64,000 nucleotides of DNA from an uncultured bacterium (GTDB lineage: Bacteria; Verrucomicrobiota; Kiritimatiellia; CAIKKV01): assembly GCA_938038445.1 (NCBI GenBank), contig CALHRZ010000006.1, positions 62,001 to 126,000 of the forward strand, in the 5' to 3' direction. Positions 1-9,532 of the stretch are shown piece by piece. Position 1 is the first letter of the stretch, and each line of letters opens with the position of its first letter. The translations under genes and the position numbers were made by a program. The notes below the pieces were generated by a model, which was given only the letters and a program-made list of their open reading frames with translations, searched no databases and was not told the DNA's origin.

Positions 1-3000
1 GAAAACACACCGGTCTGATCGATCGGATGGAAAGAGCCGAATTCCGGATCCTGAACCAGAAAGGTTCGGGGCGAAAAGGGCCGAATTCCGGCGGCATCGG
101 CGATGATCCCCAACCACGATCGCCAGCGGCCGTCTGATAGAATCGGCTCGGCCAGCCGGACAGGCACCGCCTGAGGATGAGGTTCGCTCAGACGGACAAA
201 TCGCCCTCCGCCAAGCGAAAGAGAAATCCGAGTCATGGGATCCTGCGTGGAATAATAGAACTGCAGTAGGGGATGACGGGCGAGTGAAAAAGCAGCGGGA
301 AGAACGGCGCGAAGGCGCTTGTCGCTCGCCGTGTTGCGAACCTCCAAGCAGCGTCCAAAGTTCGTTCCTTGCCAAATGAGACGGGCGCGTTCCAAACCCG
401 CTGGGTCTGTTTCCCTCTCCAGGGGTTCGCGGGCTTCAAAGTTCTGGAGGTAGGGAACACTTCCTTCCAGACGCAGCAGAACAGGCGGGCCTCTTTTTGA
501 TGCTTCGCTCCACGCGAGCGCTTCTCGCTTCTCCCAACCGGCGCCTCGCATCATAACCGTTACCGATTCCTTCCGAAACCGTTCCAGCCTGGGAACTGGA
601 GCCCTCCTGGTGGAAATATGGACGGTCTCAGGACGAATTGCGACGTCGTCAAACAGAACCGAGGCCGTCAAAAAGCGAGGATCTGGATATTCGCCATCCC
701 TGACAAACTCGATCGCATCGGGCGTCTCGGACGACCATCGGAAAGAAACCGCGGGTTCAGGTGGAAGCCGAATCCACGCCATGGGAACACAGGACTCGGG
801 GCGGCCGCGAATCATCCGGCGAATCAGAAGGGCAAAATAACCTGGGTCCCCAAGACTCGCGATCTCCTGCCGAAGACCCGCCATTCCCTGACACTCGGCC
901 AGCAGACGCCCGGTCTTCCAGTCCACAATGGAAAACACGGCGAATTCAGGAACACCGGCAGCAGCCGTCAGCTCCGGCGGATCGCCATATGGGATCTCGG
1001 TAAAACGCCGGACCGCATAGCCGTCGCCCGGCCGATTGCCCGCGACCCCTTGCAGCTCCGTGCAAGGGCTCATAAGTCCGAATCCTTCGGCTCGGATCAG
1101 AAACCCCGAATCCATCGGCAACATGTGGCGAGGAACCCATACCGTCACAGGGGTCCATCCCTTTTCAACAACCGTCCATTCGTTTGAAGAAACGGACCCA
1201 AGGGGAGTATAACCGGTTTCAATTGGTCCCCCTTTAATCCCGCCGGGACCGGAAAGGCGATAGACGAATCGCCGAAAAGGCACATAGGTTCCGTCCGGCT
1301 CCGTTCGCCCGACGGAATAGTGAAAATCGAGCAGAGCTGCGGGCGTACGCTTAATTTCAAAACGCCATCCCGCGCAACGTTCCAGGGGAAGCGGCGGCAA
1401 CGCCGATCGAACCTGCATCGAGGAAGCTCCCATTCGCGCCGTGGCCGCGAAATAAGGACCGCCTTCTCCCGACCCGCCCCATTCCAGCGTGAGCCCTCCT
1501 ACCGGATCCTCCGCGAACCAGTTGGTCTCGCAGGTAAGCGTAACGGGCCGGCTGCCGGCCATAAGGGAAAGCGCAGCGGGAACGGGTCCAGGCGCGGCTT
1601 TCGATTGAGAGGGCTGGAGATCGAGCGGTCGAATGAAGGCCGGCTTCGGACGAATCGCTTGGGCAGATAGTTTGACCCGTGCGACCATCATCGAATTGAG
1701 AAAGGTCCAAATGCCCGCGCCTCCCCTCGGAATGGGATCGGGATCGTTCACTGTAAAGACCAGATCATTATCGAAATAGAATTCGAGACGATCCCCGATC
1801 CGACGAAGCTTGAGGTAATACCATGCGCCATGCACGTCCCGGCCGGGTGCAACCAGGGGCTCATAACCCATACGCCGATTCCCTTCTCGCCGGCGGGGAA
1901 CGAGGTATTGATCCGATCGGGCAATCTCACGGCCGTTGCGGTAGAGAATCGTGTAGAGTTGAGATTGGTCAGGATCCCACGCCGTCGTCGTGACGGTATA
2001 CCCCTCGGCGGGAGTCGGCCCGTTGTTCAGGACGGTCAGATTCAGATCGCCGCACCGTTCATACCAGCCATGCCGTTGGCCCGCATGCATTTCGACACAG
2101 AAATCTCCCTCCAATTGGTACTTGGCCCATAGCAAGGCCGGGCCGTTTGTACTTTCCCCGTTCAGATGGGACCAGCGGGGATCGCACTGAAAACGGTTGA
2201 TGATCTCCCAACGCCCGCCGTGGATTTCCCACTCATAGAGCGATTCGGAAAATAGAAAATCCTTGCATTGAAACCGTTCAACCGTCGTAAGCTTGAGCTG
2301 TTCGGTTGAATAGCCGGCAACCCGGATCCGTCGGCCGCGGATCGGTCGAAGAAGGCTCTTTCGGATCACCACACGCCCGCCGCTTTCAATCCACAGCCAG
2401 TGGCCGTCGTATTGCACCGTCAACCAGGAAAGCCCCCCATCTTGTTCCAGGTCTTCGGCCGACGCCTCTGCGAGGGAGGTGCGCCCCCCTGCGGCAATGC
2501 TGCGAAGCAAGGCAATTCGCTGCCCCTGCATGGCCACAATCCATTCCCCATCCGATTCTCCTTCTGGAACGCCAAGGTGAATCTCACCGGCCGATACGAA
2601 CGGCATCCGAAGAGCAAAGCGGCCGAAAAAGTCGCCCGTGTACCAAATCTTCTTGTCTCGCTCCTCCAGCCACTGCCCTTCCGGGGAGGCCCAGTGACGC
2701 ATGAAGGGATCATTGGCAAAACGATCATTCTTTTCATAGCGGTTCTGATAAAGATCCTCTCGGACTGTGCGATGGCGCGGCAGTCCGGCTCGAAGGCGAG
2801 CACCCTCCTCGGCATACGGACCATATGCACCCGTTGCGTCAGGCGCCCCATGATGCACCAAGACCATTACGCCGTCCCGATAAAGCCGCCACTCGCCAGA
2901 ACGCGTGGCATCCACCATCAAACGAAAACGTCGCCCAGGTGTTTCACCGGAAGGTGACGTCGCCCGGAATTCCTCCAGCACCACCGCTTCTCCACCCCCG

Positions 3001-4415
3001 ATCCGCTCGAGTCGGAACAGCTCGCTTTTGGGCTCTTTCCGACGCAAAAAACGGTAGTAGGGAACCGCATCGCCTTTCCATCCAAAGATCAGTCCTGCCG
3101 AAACATCCGTCTGTTCAAGTTCAAACTCCTCTTCCAGTACGCCAATCGCCTGCCAGGGCGAGCCGGCAACCAACCATTGGGAAGCCCGAGACGAAGGCGG
3201 AGTCAACTCAAAAAGGTCGGTAAGATTCGTCGCACGGCGCCACCAACGGGACGGCCCAAACCATTCCCCTTCTTGACGCCGAACGAACCGTCGCAGTTCG
3301 GCCGCATTTTCAAATTCCCGATCGCGGTTGGATCGAACCTGAATATCGTCAAAACGAAGCGGATTCGCAGATCGGACATAGAGGCCGAACATGCCTCCCA
3401 GGGGAAGCGGCAACCGCTTGTCGAACGCCAACGTCTGGTCGAAATAGCACTGAATCCGGTCATCTTGGATTTTCACGCGGAGATGGACCCATTGACCCGC
3501 TCTTGTTTCAACGACAGCCGCCGCCAAAGGGGTGCGTAACTCGAGATTGGTCGCACAACCTTCCCACAAGACAAGCTGGGCATCGGATGCCCCCTCCTCC
3601 AGCAACACCGTATAACCAAAGCACGAACCCTTGTGTTCGTCGTAATAGAACAGAAGCCCCATTTCGCCGGGATCGAGACGAAGGGCGCTTTCAAATGTAT
3701 AATCGTCGTAAAAGGGATACCCCGTCACAAGAACCGCAGGCTCACCCCAGCCGGCCAGACTATAAAAGTTGGGGCTGAATTCAGGCTGAAGCACCCGTCG
3801 GTTTCCCGTTCGTATCTGACCGAGCTCCAAAGCGGTTTCCGCAACCGTATGCAACTTCCATGCGCCGGTCACCACCATCCATTCACCCAAAGCAGCCTGG
3901 GGATCGTCGGGATCTTCCGGCCGCATGAAGCTGTCGGCAAAGAAAAACGCTTCCGTCCGTTGATATCGAACCGATTCATCCCCCTCCTCGGCAAGCGGGG
4001 CACCTTTCAAGGTGACACGTACAGGAAGAGGAAGCGGTGCGGGCATGTCGGCAATCCGATGGTTTCCGAGGTAGACGGCCCAATACTCAGGCCGAAATTT
4101 GAGCGTCAACCGATCTGAACTGCCTTCCAATCCAGATGGAATTGAATAGAAACGAACTTTTTCGGGAAATTGGGGAGGAAAAACTTCAAAAGGGCGAATG
4201 GCAGTTATCCGTACCCCTCCTCGAGTCCACTCCACGTCAAACCGAGCATCCCTTTCGGCCGCTTCGAACCGAAGAGAAAGGGTGTTCGGAGCATTCTGGA
4301 GCGACAAGGTGACGTTGCCGTAATGAGCGACGGTGGCCAGGGGTTCAGCCCCCGCGCCAGTCCAGGCATACAGAACGAGCAGGATTTGAAGAGACGTGTT
4401 CAGCGGTCGGATCAT
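1..4415 (-). CDS. Very large secreted multi-domain protein with repeated concanavalin-A/LamG/DUF1080-like beta-sandwich modules (3' end truncated by window edge)
   Basis: Hand translation: starts MIRPLNTSLQILLVLYAWTGAGAEPLATVAHYGNVTLSLQ (signal-peptide-like) at 4415. Frame checked open at about 3.6, 2.7, 2.1, 1.3, 0.6 kb and at the left edge (..FLVQDPEFGSFHPIDQTGVF). Absent from the ORF track because no stop lies inside the window. ATGA overlap with the upstream gene ending at 4412. Confidence 0.9.
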   Translation of the reverse strand, partial: MIRPLNTSLQILLVLYAWTGAGAEPLATVAHYGNVTLSLQNAPNTLSLRFEAAERDARFDVEWTRGGVRITAIRPFEVFPPQFPEKVRFYSIPSGLEGSSDRLTLKFRPEYWAVYLGNHRIADMPAPLPLPVRVTLKGAPLAEEGDESVRYQRTEAFFFADSFMRPEDPDDPQAALGEWMVVTGAWKLHTVAETALELGQIRTGNRRVLQPEFSPNFYSLAGWGEPAVLVTGYPFYDDYTFESALRLDPGEMGLLFYYDEHKGSCFGYTVLLEEGASDAQLVLWEGCATNLELRTPLAAAVVETRAGQWVHLRVKIQDDRIQCYFDQTLAFDKRLPLPLGGMFGLYVRSANPLRFDDIQVRSNRDREFENAAELRRFVRRQEGEWFGPSRWWRRATNLTDLFELTPPSSRASQWLVAGSPWQAIGVLEEEFELEQTDVSAGLIFGWKGDAVPYYRFLRRKEPKSELFRLERIGGGEAVVLEEFRATSPSGETPGRRFRLMVDATRSGEWRLYRDGVMVLVHHGAPDATGAYGPYAEEGARLRAGLPRHRTVREDLYQNRYEKNDRFANDPFMRHWASPEGQWLEERDKKIWYTGDFFGRFALRMPFVSAGEIHLGVPEGESDGEWIVAMQGQRIALLRSIAAGGRTSLAEASAEDLEQDGGLSWLTVQYDGHWLWIESGGRVVIRKSLLRPIRGRRIRVAGYSTEQLKLTTVERFQCKDFLFSESLYEWEIHGGRWEIINRFQCDPRWSHLNGESTNGPALLWAKYQLEGDFCVEMHAGQRHGWYERCGDLNLTVLNNGPTPAEGYTVTTTAWDPDQSQLYTILYRNGREIARSDQYLVPRRREGNRRMGYEPLVAPGRDVHGAWYYLKLRRIGDRLEFYFDNDLVFTVNDPDPIPRGGAGIWTFLNSMMVARVKLSAQAIRPKPAFIRPLDLQPSQSKAAPGPVPAALSLMAGSRPVTLTCETNWFAEDPVGGLTLEWGGSGEGGPYFAATARMGASSMQVRSALPPLPLERCAGWRFEIKRTPAALLDFHYSVGRTEPDGTYVPFRRFVYRLSGPGGIKGGPIETGYTPLGSVSSNEWTVVEKGWTPVTVWVPRHMLPMDSGFLIRAEGFGLMSPCTELQGVAGNRPGDGYAVRRFTEIPYGDPPELTAAAGVPEFAVFSIVDWKTGRLLAECQGMAGLRQEIASLGDPGYFALLIRRMIRGRPESCVPMAWIRLPPEPAVSFRWSSETPDAIEFVRDGEYPDPRFLTASVLFDDVAIRPETVHISTRRAPVPRLERFRKESVTVMMRGAGWEKREALAWSEASKRGPPVLLRLEGSVPYLQNFEAREPLERETDPAGLERARLIWQGTNFGRCLEVRNTASDKRLRAVLPAAFSLARHPLLQFYYSTQDPMTRISLSLGGGRFVRLSEPHPQAVPVRLAEPILSDGRWRSWLGIIADAAGIRPFSPRTFLVQDPEFGSFHPIDQTGVF

Positions 4416-6100
4416 GGAGGAATTCGCCATTGGGGGTCAAAAAAGCCGGCGGCAAGGGCGGTGTTCAACCCTTCAAACTCTGTTTCTGAAGAATAAACGA
4501 TGAAGTCGGGCAAAAAATCGTATTTGTGGTTCGCGGGGATCTGTTCCCCCCAATGGAGACCGCTCTGAACAACAACCACTCGGTTGGAATTCCAGGGGTT
4601 TGGCCGCAACACGTACAGCCCATTTCCAGCACGAGGAAAGCGGCGTTCGCCCACCACAAATGAATCGTTCTCAATCCGAACGGGAGAATCGGCCAAAACC
4701 TGCCGAATCCATGAACTTTCTTCCGGCTCTCCAAAAAGAAAAAGGTTCCAATCCCTATATTCGGAAGGGGGATCGCCACTTGTCTCCCGCCCGAGACGAG
4801 GCATTGCCTGGGCGAATAAGGCCCAATCCTGAACGGCTTTCCGAAAACGTTCAAGGGTATTGGAGGAAGGTGGGTTTCCGGCCAGAATAAAGGCAAAAGG
4901 ATCGAGAAACGCCGCCTTGATGGGGCCCTTCGGTAACCCATCGGGCAGAGGGTTTCCGGAGCGAGCATACCGTGCGCTCCAGGTACGGTAATGGAGAGGC
5001 GGCGGTGCGGCCGATGTAAGAGTCCGAAGCCACTGCCTGACTTCAGGGTCTGCCAGTGTTTTTTCGAAGATAAGGTGTCCTCCCTCCGGAAGTTCCCGGT
5101 AAATCATCGTAGAATTCACCGCACGGACCTTCTCGGCCATATGCCGCGCCTCCTCCACTGGCACAAGATCATCATCCCGAGAATGAACGCTATAAATAGG
5201 AATCCGAGCGAGGTTTTCGATCAGCGAACCGCCAAACTCCGCATCGATCAGGAGTTGCTGCCAGCGGGGCCATTGCGTCGCCGGACGCCGTTTCCAAAAA
5301 TAAAAATCTCCCCTCCCGGAAACTGGAAGCAGTCCGGCAAACCGGTCGGGGTAATGAGCTCCAATGCTCCAGACTCCCATAGCCCCCATCGAATGGCCGG
5401 TCAAAACTATTCGATTCGTATCGGCTCCATGACGAGCAACCATTTCCTCAATGGCACGTAAAACATCTTGCTCGCCGATGCCTTGATAATCGGTGTTTCC
5501 CCGCCCAAACGGTGCAACGACCAGCCAATCATCCTGCTCCGCAAAGGCAACCATCGAAAAAGGAATCCATGCCCAGTTGATCAGGTTCAGTGCGGGAGAG
5601 TAACCGTGCAAAAAAACCAGGAGAGGCCTTTTAAGCTGCCGCGGTTTTCCCGTCGGAATAAACCGAACAAAGGGCTGAAAGGAGCCATCGTTGTCCGCCC
5701 AATAACCTTCCTCCCGGTAACCAGCGGGCGGTTCGATCGGCCCATTCCCTTTCAATCGGATCAACGCCTCTTCGAACCGGTTCAGTTCCCGCGCCATTCC
5801 TTCCCAGGCAAACGTAAGATGGTCGCGTTGATCGTGATAAAACCGTGCTTTTCGAAGGTAGAGCTGCGCGTTGCACCATTCCGCAAAGACATCAGGACGG
5901 TCAGGCTTAGCTGGAAGTTTCCGAATTGCTTCGCGCAGAGATTCGGAAAGGCGATCGGTCCCAGAAGATGAAGAAAGATAGGGATGCGCCGTCCAAACGC
6001 CAAGATCGTCGTCACCAGCCGAAACGACGCTTGAATAAACGATCCCTACCCCCAAGAGACCGACAGAGAACCATGCAAGCGTGCGTGAAATCGTCAACAC
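4412..6100 (-). CDS. Secreted alpha/beta hydrolase (prolyl-oligopeptidase/esterase-like)
   Basis: N-terminal signal-like segment; nucleophile elbow LTGHSMGAMGVWSIG, acid loop HSRDDDLVP, His loop PEGGHLIFEK. Confidence 0.85.
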   Translation of the reverse strand: MLTISRTLAWFSVGLLGVGIVYSSVVSAGDDDLGVWTAHPYLSSSSGTDRLSESLREAIRKLPAKPDRPDVFAEWCNAQLYLRKARFYHDQRDHLTFAWEGMARELNRFEEALIRLKGNGPIEPPAGYREEGYWADNDGSFQPFVRFIPTGKPRQLKRPLLVFLHGYSPALNLINWAWIPFSMVAFAEQDDWLVVAPFGRGNTDYQGIGEQDVLRAIEEMVARHGADTNRIVLTGHSMGAMGVWSIGAHYPDRFAGLLPVSGRGDFYFWKRRPATQWPRWQQLLIDAEFGGSLIENLARIPIYSVHSRDDDLVPVEEARHMAEKVRAVNSTMIYRELPEGGHLIFEKTLADPEVRQWLRTLTSAAPPPLHYRTWSARYARSGNPLPDGLPKGPIKAAFLDPFAFILAGNPPSSNTLERFRKAVQDWALFAQAMPRLGRETSGDPPSEYRDWNLFLFGEPEESSWIRQVLADSPVRIENDSFVVGERRFPRAGNGLYVLRPNPWNSNRVVVVQSGLHWGEQIPANHKYDFLPDFIVYSSETEFEGLNTALAAGFFDPQWRIPP

Positions 6101-6613
6101 AATAAAAAATTATCTTCTATGACCTTTCCTCTCTTCAAGCACAAACTTGCCGCGGTGGAAATGTTTCCAAGATGACGGATCAAAGTAGAATCCGGATTAG
6201 GACGATGCCGGGCGAAACGGCTTGAACAACGGCTGTTGTCAACGTCCCTGCCAAACAGCCATTGTTTTGGGATCGAGGGCAGGAACTCCGTGCCCACCCG
6301 AATAGGCCCAAATAGATGAAACTCTGGAGTTCTGTTCGCTCCCTGCCAGAAAAGACCCATCTCACCAATATTTTAAGGTTCTAAGGTTCAGGCTCCGCCA
6401 CAGGGGGCGAAACTTCACCCCAGAAAATCCCCTTTCTCGACGTCCTGGCGACTATTTTCTTCGAAACCAGCAAACAACGGCTTCGCGAATGGTGCGGCTA
6501 TTTCAAAATACCGCAATAAGCCAAGCCCAATATAAAATCCGGTTTCCTCCCGTCTTGCGCAGCTAAGATCGTGCGGATAGAATGGACGTTCAAGAATAAG
6601 ACAAAGGAAATTC

Positions 6614-7570
6614 ATGCATATGAAGCGGCAGATTTTTGAAGAAAAACGAGAACGTCTCCTGGCGCGTTTCCGGGCTTTGCTTCAAGAGCACCCCGAATGG
6701 CGGAAAGTGGAGCTCAAACTCTCGTGGAGCAACTGGGGGTTTGGCCTCGAACCTCTTGAACAGTCTGCACGCCGCCTTCACGCAAACGGTATTCGCTGGA
6801 TCGAACTCCATGGAAACCGCTATGGAGCCGATCTGGGCTATCGAAGCCAAGACGTTCTTCAAACACTCGCGCCCTACGAAATCCAAGTGGCCGGCGTCTG
6901 CGGGATGTTCGGTCCCCAGAACGATCTCTCAAGCAATTCCGGGCTGGTTCGACAAGCCGCCGTGGATTACATTCGCCGTCAGCTCGAATTGTGCCATGAA
7001 GTCGGCGGCTCGTATCTTCTGATTGTCCCCGGCGCTGTAGGAAGGCCAACCCCCTACGACGCAAGCGAATTCGACCGTTCGGTGGAAACGCTCCAGCGCG
7101 TGGCCGATGATTTCATCCAAGCCGGCGTCCGGGGCGCCGTAGAACCCATACGCTCCGCGGAAGTTTCGCTTATCCATACGGTCGCCGAAGCCCGCCGTTA
7201 TATCGCCGCCGTCAATCATCCCGGGATTCAGCATATCAATGGAGACGTCTACCACATGCAGGTGGAGGAAAGCAACATAGCAGAAGCCATCCAGGAGGCC
7301 GGCGAACAGCTCATCAACCTCCATCTCGCCGATTCTAATCGTTGTGCGCTAGGTGACGGTTCGCTGGACGTCGACGCGGTGTTGATGGCGCTGTATGTGA
7401 TCGGATATGCGGACGGGTTGCGTTTCGTTACGCCAGAACCATTAGGACCCGGCGGCGACCCATACCCCGCCATGTTTGGCCGCCCTGATCCGACGCTGCT
7501 GGACCGCCTCGTTTCCCGAACCGTTCAGACCTGGCGGGAACGGGAAACACAAATCAAAATCCTTGCATAA
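6614..7570 (+). CDS. Sugar phosphate isomerase/epimerase (xylose isomerase-like TIM barrel)
   Basis: TIM-barrel pattern with ELHGNRYG, VEPIRSAEVS, HINGDVYHM, NLHLADSNRCALGDGSLD. Confidence 0.8.
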   Translation: MHMKRQIFEEKRERLLARFRALLQEHPEWRKVELKLSWSNWGFGLEPLEQSARRLHANGIRWIELHGNRYGADLGYRSQDVLQTLAPYEIQVAGVCGMFGPQNDLSSNSGLVRQAAVDYIRRQLELCHEVGGSYLLIVPGAVGRPTPYDASEFDRSVETLQRVADDFIQAGVRGAVEPIRSAEVSLIHTVAEARRYIAAVNHPGIQHINGDVYHMQVEESNIAEAIQEAGEQLINLHLADSNRCALGDGSLDVDAVLMALYVIGYADGLRFVTPEPLGPGGDPYPAMFGRPDPTLLDRLVSRTVQTWRERETQIKILA

Positions 7571-7593
7571 CCCGATTGTACCCGAAGGCACGC

Positions 7594-7929
7594 TCAGGAA
7601 ATCCGATTGGCCTTGGACCACAGAGATTCGAGGTCGTAATACCGGCGGGCGTCATCATGAAAAAGATGGACCACGACGTCCACGAAATCCAGGCAGAACC
7701 ATATGCCGTCGGGTGCACCGGCGTCCCGATAAACCAGGACCCCTTGCTCCTTCAGACGGCCCCTGACTGCTTCTTGCAGCGCTCGCAAATGAGGGGTGTT
7801 GTTTCCGGAGGCAATGACAAAATAATCCGCAACGGACGAAAGTCGCCTCACATCCAGAATCACGATGTTTTCACCCTTTTTTTCCTCAATCGCCTTACGG
7901 CACAATAACGCCACTTCGAGTCCGGTCAT
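7594..7929 (-). CDS. rsfS: Ribosome silencing factor RsfS
   Basis: ENIVILDVRRLSSVADYFVIASGNNTPHLRALQEAV...DGIWFCLDFVDVVVHLFHDDARRYYDLESLW; adjacent to nadD. Confidence 0.95.
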   Translation of the reverse strand: MTGLEVALLCRKAIEEKKGENIVILDVRRLSSVADYFVIASGNNTPHLRALQEAVRGRLKEQGVLVYRDAGAPDGIWFCLDFVDVVVHLFHDDARRYYDLESLWSKANRIS

Positions 7930-8573
7930 TCGGTTCCCTCACGCTTGCTGTACAATCCGCGTTGAGCAAGATACTCCGCCGCTTCGCGGGGCATCAAGAG
8001 ATTAACCTCCAGCCCCGCAGCCGTGCGCTGCCGGATTTCGGTTGATGAAATGCCGATGAGATGCCCGACGCGAATGGCATCGCGCAGCCGTTCCGACCAG
8101 CGCTGTGGAAGATCTTCCATCACGGATTCCGCTTCGAAGCCGGGCCGGGCCAGAATGGCAAGACGGCACAAAGAGAGCAGACGCTCCACCTGATGCCAGC
8201 GGGGCAGATCGCGAAGGGAATCCGAACCAATGATCAAATGAAGAATCCATTCCGGATGGGCATGCCGGAGTGTTTCCACCGTTTCAACCGTGTAGCTGAT
8301 GCCCCCCCGCTGGACCTCGAGATCGGAAACATCCGCCCAAAGGAGCGGCCGAACAGACCGGCGAAGCATTTCAAGCCGGTCCGCCGCAGGGGCAAGATCC
8401 GGATCGTGGAGCTTATGAGGGGAACGGGCGCATGGCATGAAGATCACGCGCTGGAGATGAAACAGTTCCCGGGCATCTTGGGCCAAAATCAGATGGCCCC
8501 AATGAACGGGATTGAAACTTCCTCCCAGAAGGCCGATCGCGATAGCCCCTTGGTCCGAACTCATAGGCTCCAA
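7926..8573 (-). CDS. nadD: Nicotinate-nucleotide adenylyltransferase
   Basis: GLLGGSFNPVHWGHLILAQDA and ISSTEIRQR motifs; 4-nt overlap with rsfS. Confidence 0.95.
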   Translation of the reverse strand: MEPMSSDQGAIAIGLLGGSFNPVHWGHLILAQDARELFHLQRVIFMPCARSPHKLHDPDLAPAADRLEMLRRSVRPLLWADVSDLEVQRGGISYTVETVETLRHAHPEWILHLIIGSDSLRDLPRWHQVERLLSLCRLAILARPGFEAESVMEDLPQRWSERLRDAIRVGHLIGISSTEIRQRTAAGLEVNLLMPREAAEYLAQRGLYSKREGTE

Positions 8574-8820
8574 TCATGGCGCAGCCGACGCCGTTTTTCA
8601 ACGCGATTTTGGCAAACCGTCGTGAAATCGAACAAAGAGGGGATTTCCAAATCATGCAAAAGCATGACAAACAGAACAACCGGTTGTTTCGAGAGAGATA
8701 GGAAAGGACATGGTATCCCCTTTGGGGGTAAGGCGCGTATAGGGGGTCGGTCTTCGGGAGCAACTTTTCGAGGAAGAGGGGCGGGAGAAGGCCGATCCGC
8801 AGACCGATCGCGAAATCGCA

Positions 8821-9243
8821 TTAGCGGATGATCGGAATAAGCGTCTGGTGGTTCTTGTAGAAGTTGGTGCGGGTGTAATGGAAGACGAGCGGATAGAGGG
8901 TGACTTGGGCGAGGAAGTCGGAGCGGCAGTGGAACAGCTCGATTATGAAGCGCTCGCGCTCGATGAAACTGTGAAAGGTCTCCCCATCGCTCGGGTAAAT
9001 GTGGGCTGCTGGGGGGATCGTACGATGGGTCGCGTGAGGAGGGTGATTTACCCGCTGAGTGAACGCGCAGGGGCCATTCGGAAGCCAGGAACCCACAAAC
9101 TCGTTGCCGTCGTTGGCCTGGATCGTGACAGTCTGCGGATCCACCCCGCACGCTTTCAGGTGGCTGGTGTATTGGCAGCGAGGCAGGCGACAGCGGGTCA
9201 TGCCGCGCCTAGATTCAGGGATAGCAAACAGATCTGCGGACAC
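8821..9243 (-). pseudogene. 5'-truncated transposase/integrase (rve-type, IS481-like) remnant
   Basis: HLKACGVDPQTVTIQANDGNEFVGSW...THRTIPPAAHIYPSDGETFHSFIERERFIIELFHCRSDFLAQ...TRTNFYKNHQTLIPII matches the second half of a DDE integrase core; no upstream catalytic Asp region in frame. Confidence 0.7.
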
Positions 9244-9532
9244 TCCTCCGTACGATCATCTGGACTTTTACTGTGACGCATCGTCTCGTAGTATGGGATT
9301 GGACACATGCGGAACTCCTCGGGTGTTCGGGGCACCTTCGATTCTGGGGTGTTTTCGCATCGTATTCACTCTTTTTGCGCGGGCCGCGTGTTTTCCCCCT
9401 TCCCCCCTGGGGACAACCGGATACAAGCCATGGGGATACCATGTCCCTTCCGTGTTCCACGCGTAGAAGGACTCGCCCTTGCTTTGTCTTCCCTTTTGGC
9501 TTATTGTAATCATTCGTATTTTAAGGAGCCCC

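Noticed and set aside
6101-6613. Small ORFs (60-98 aa) in the 513-bp gap between the hydrolase and isomerase genes
   Set aside because: No motifs, no convincing ribosome binding sites, and overlapping alternatives on both frames; treated as intergenic.
9405-9460. GGGACA...TGTCCC inverted repeat upstream of the 2-oxoacid oxidoreductase genes as a riboswitch
   Set aside because: The 6-bp stem encloses about 25 nt without any recognised riboswitch motif; too weak to call.
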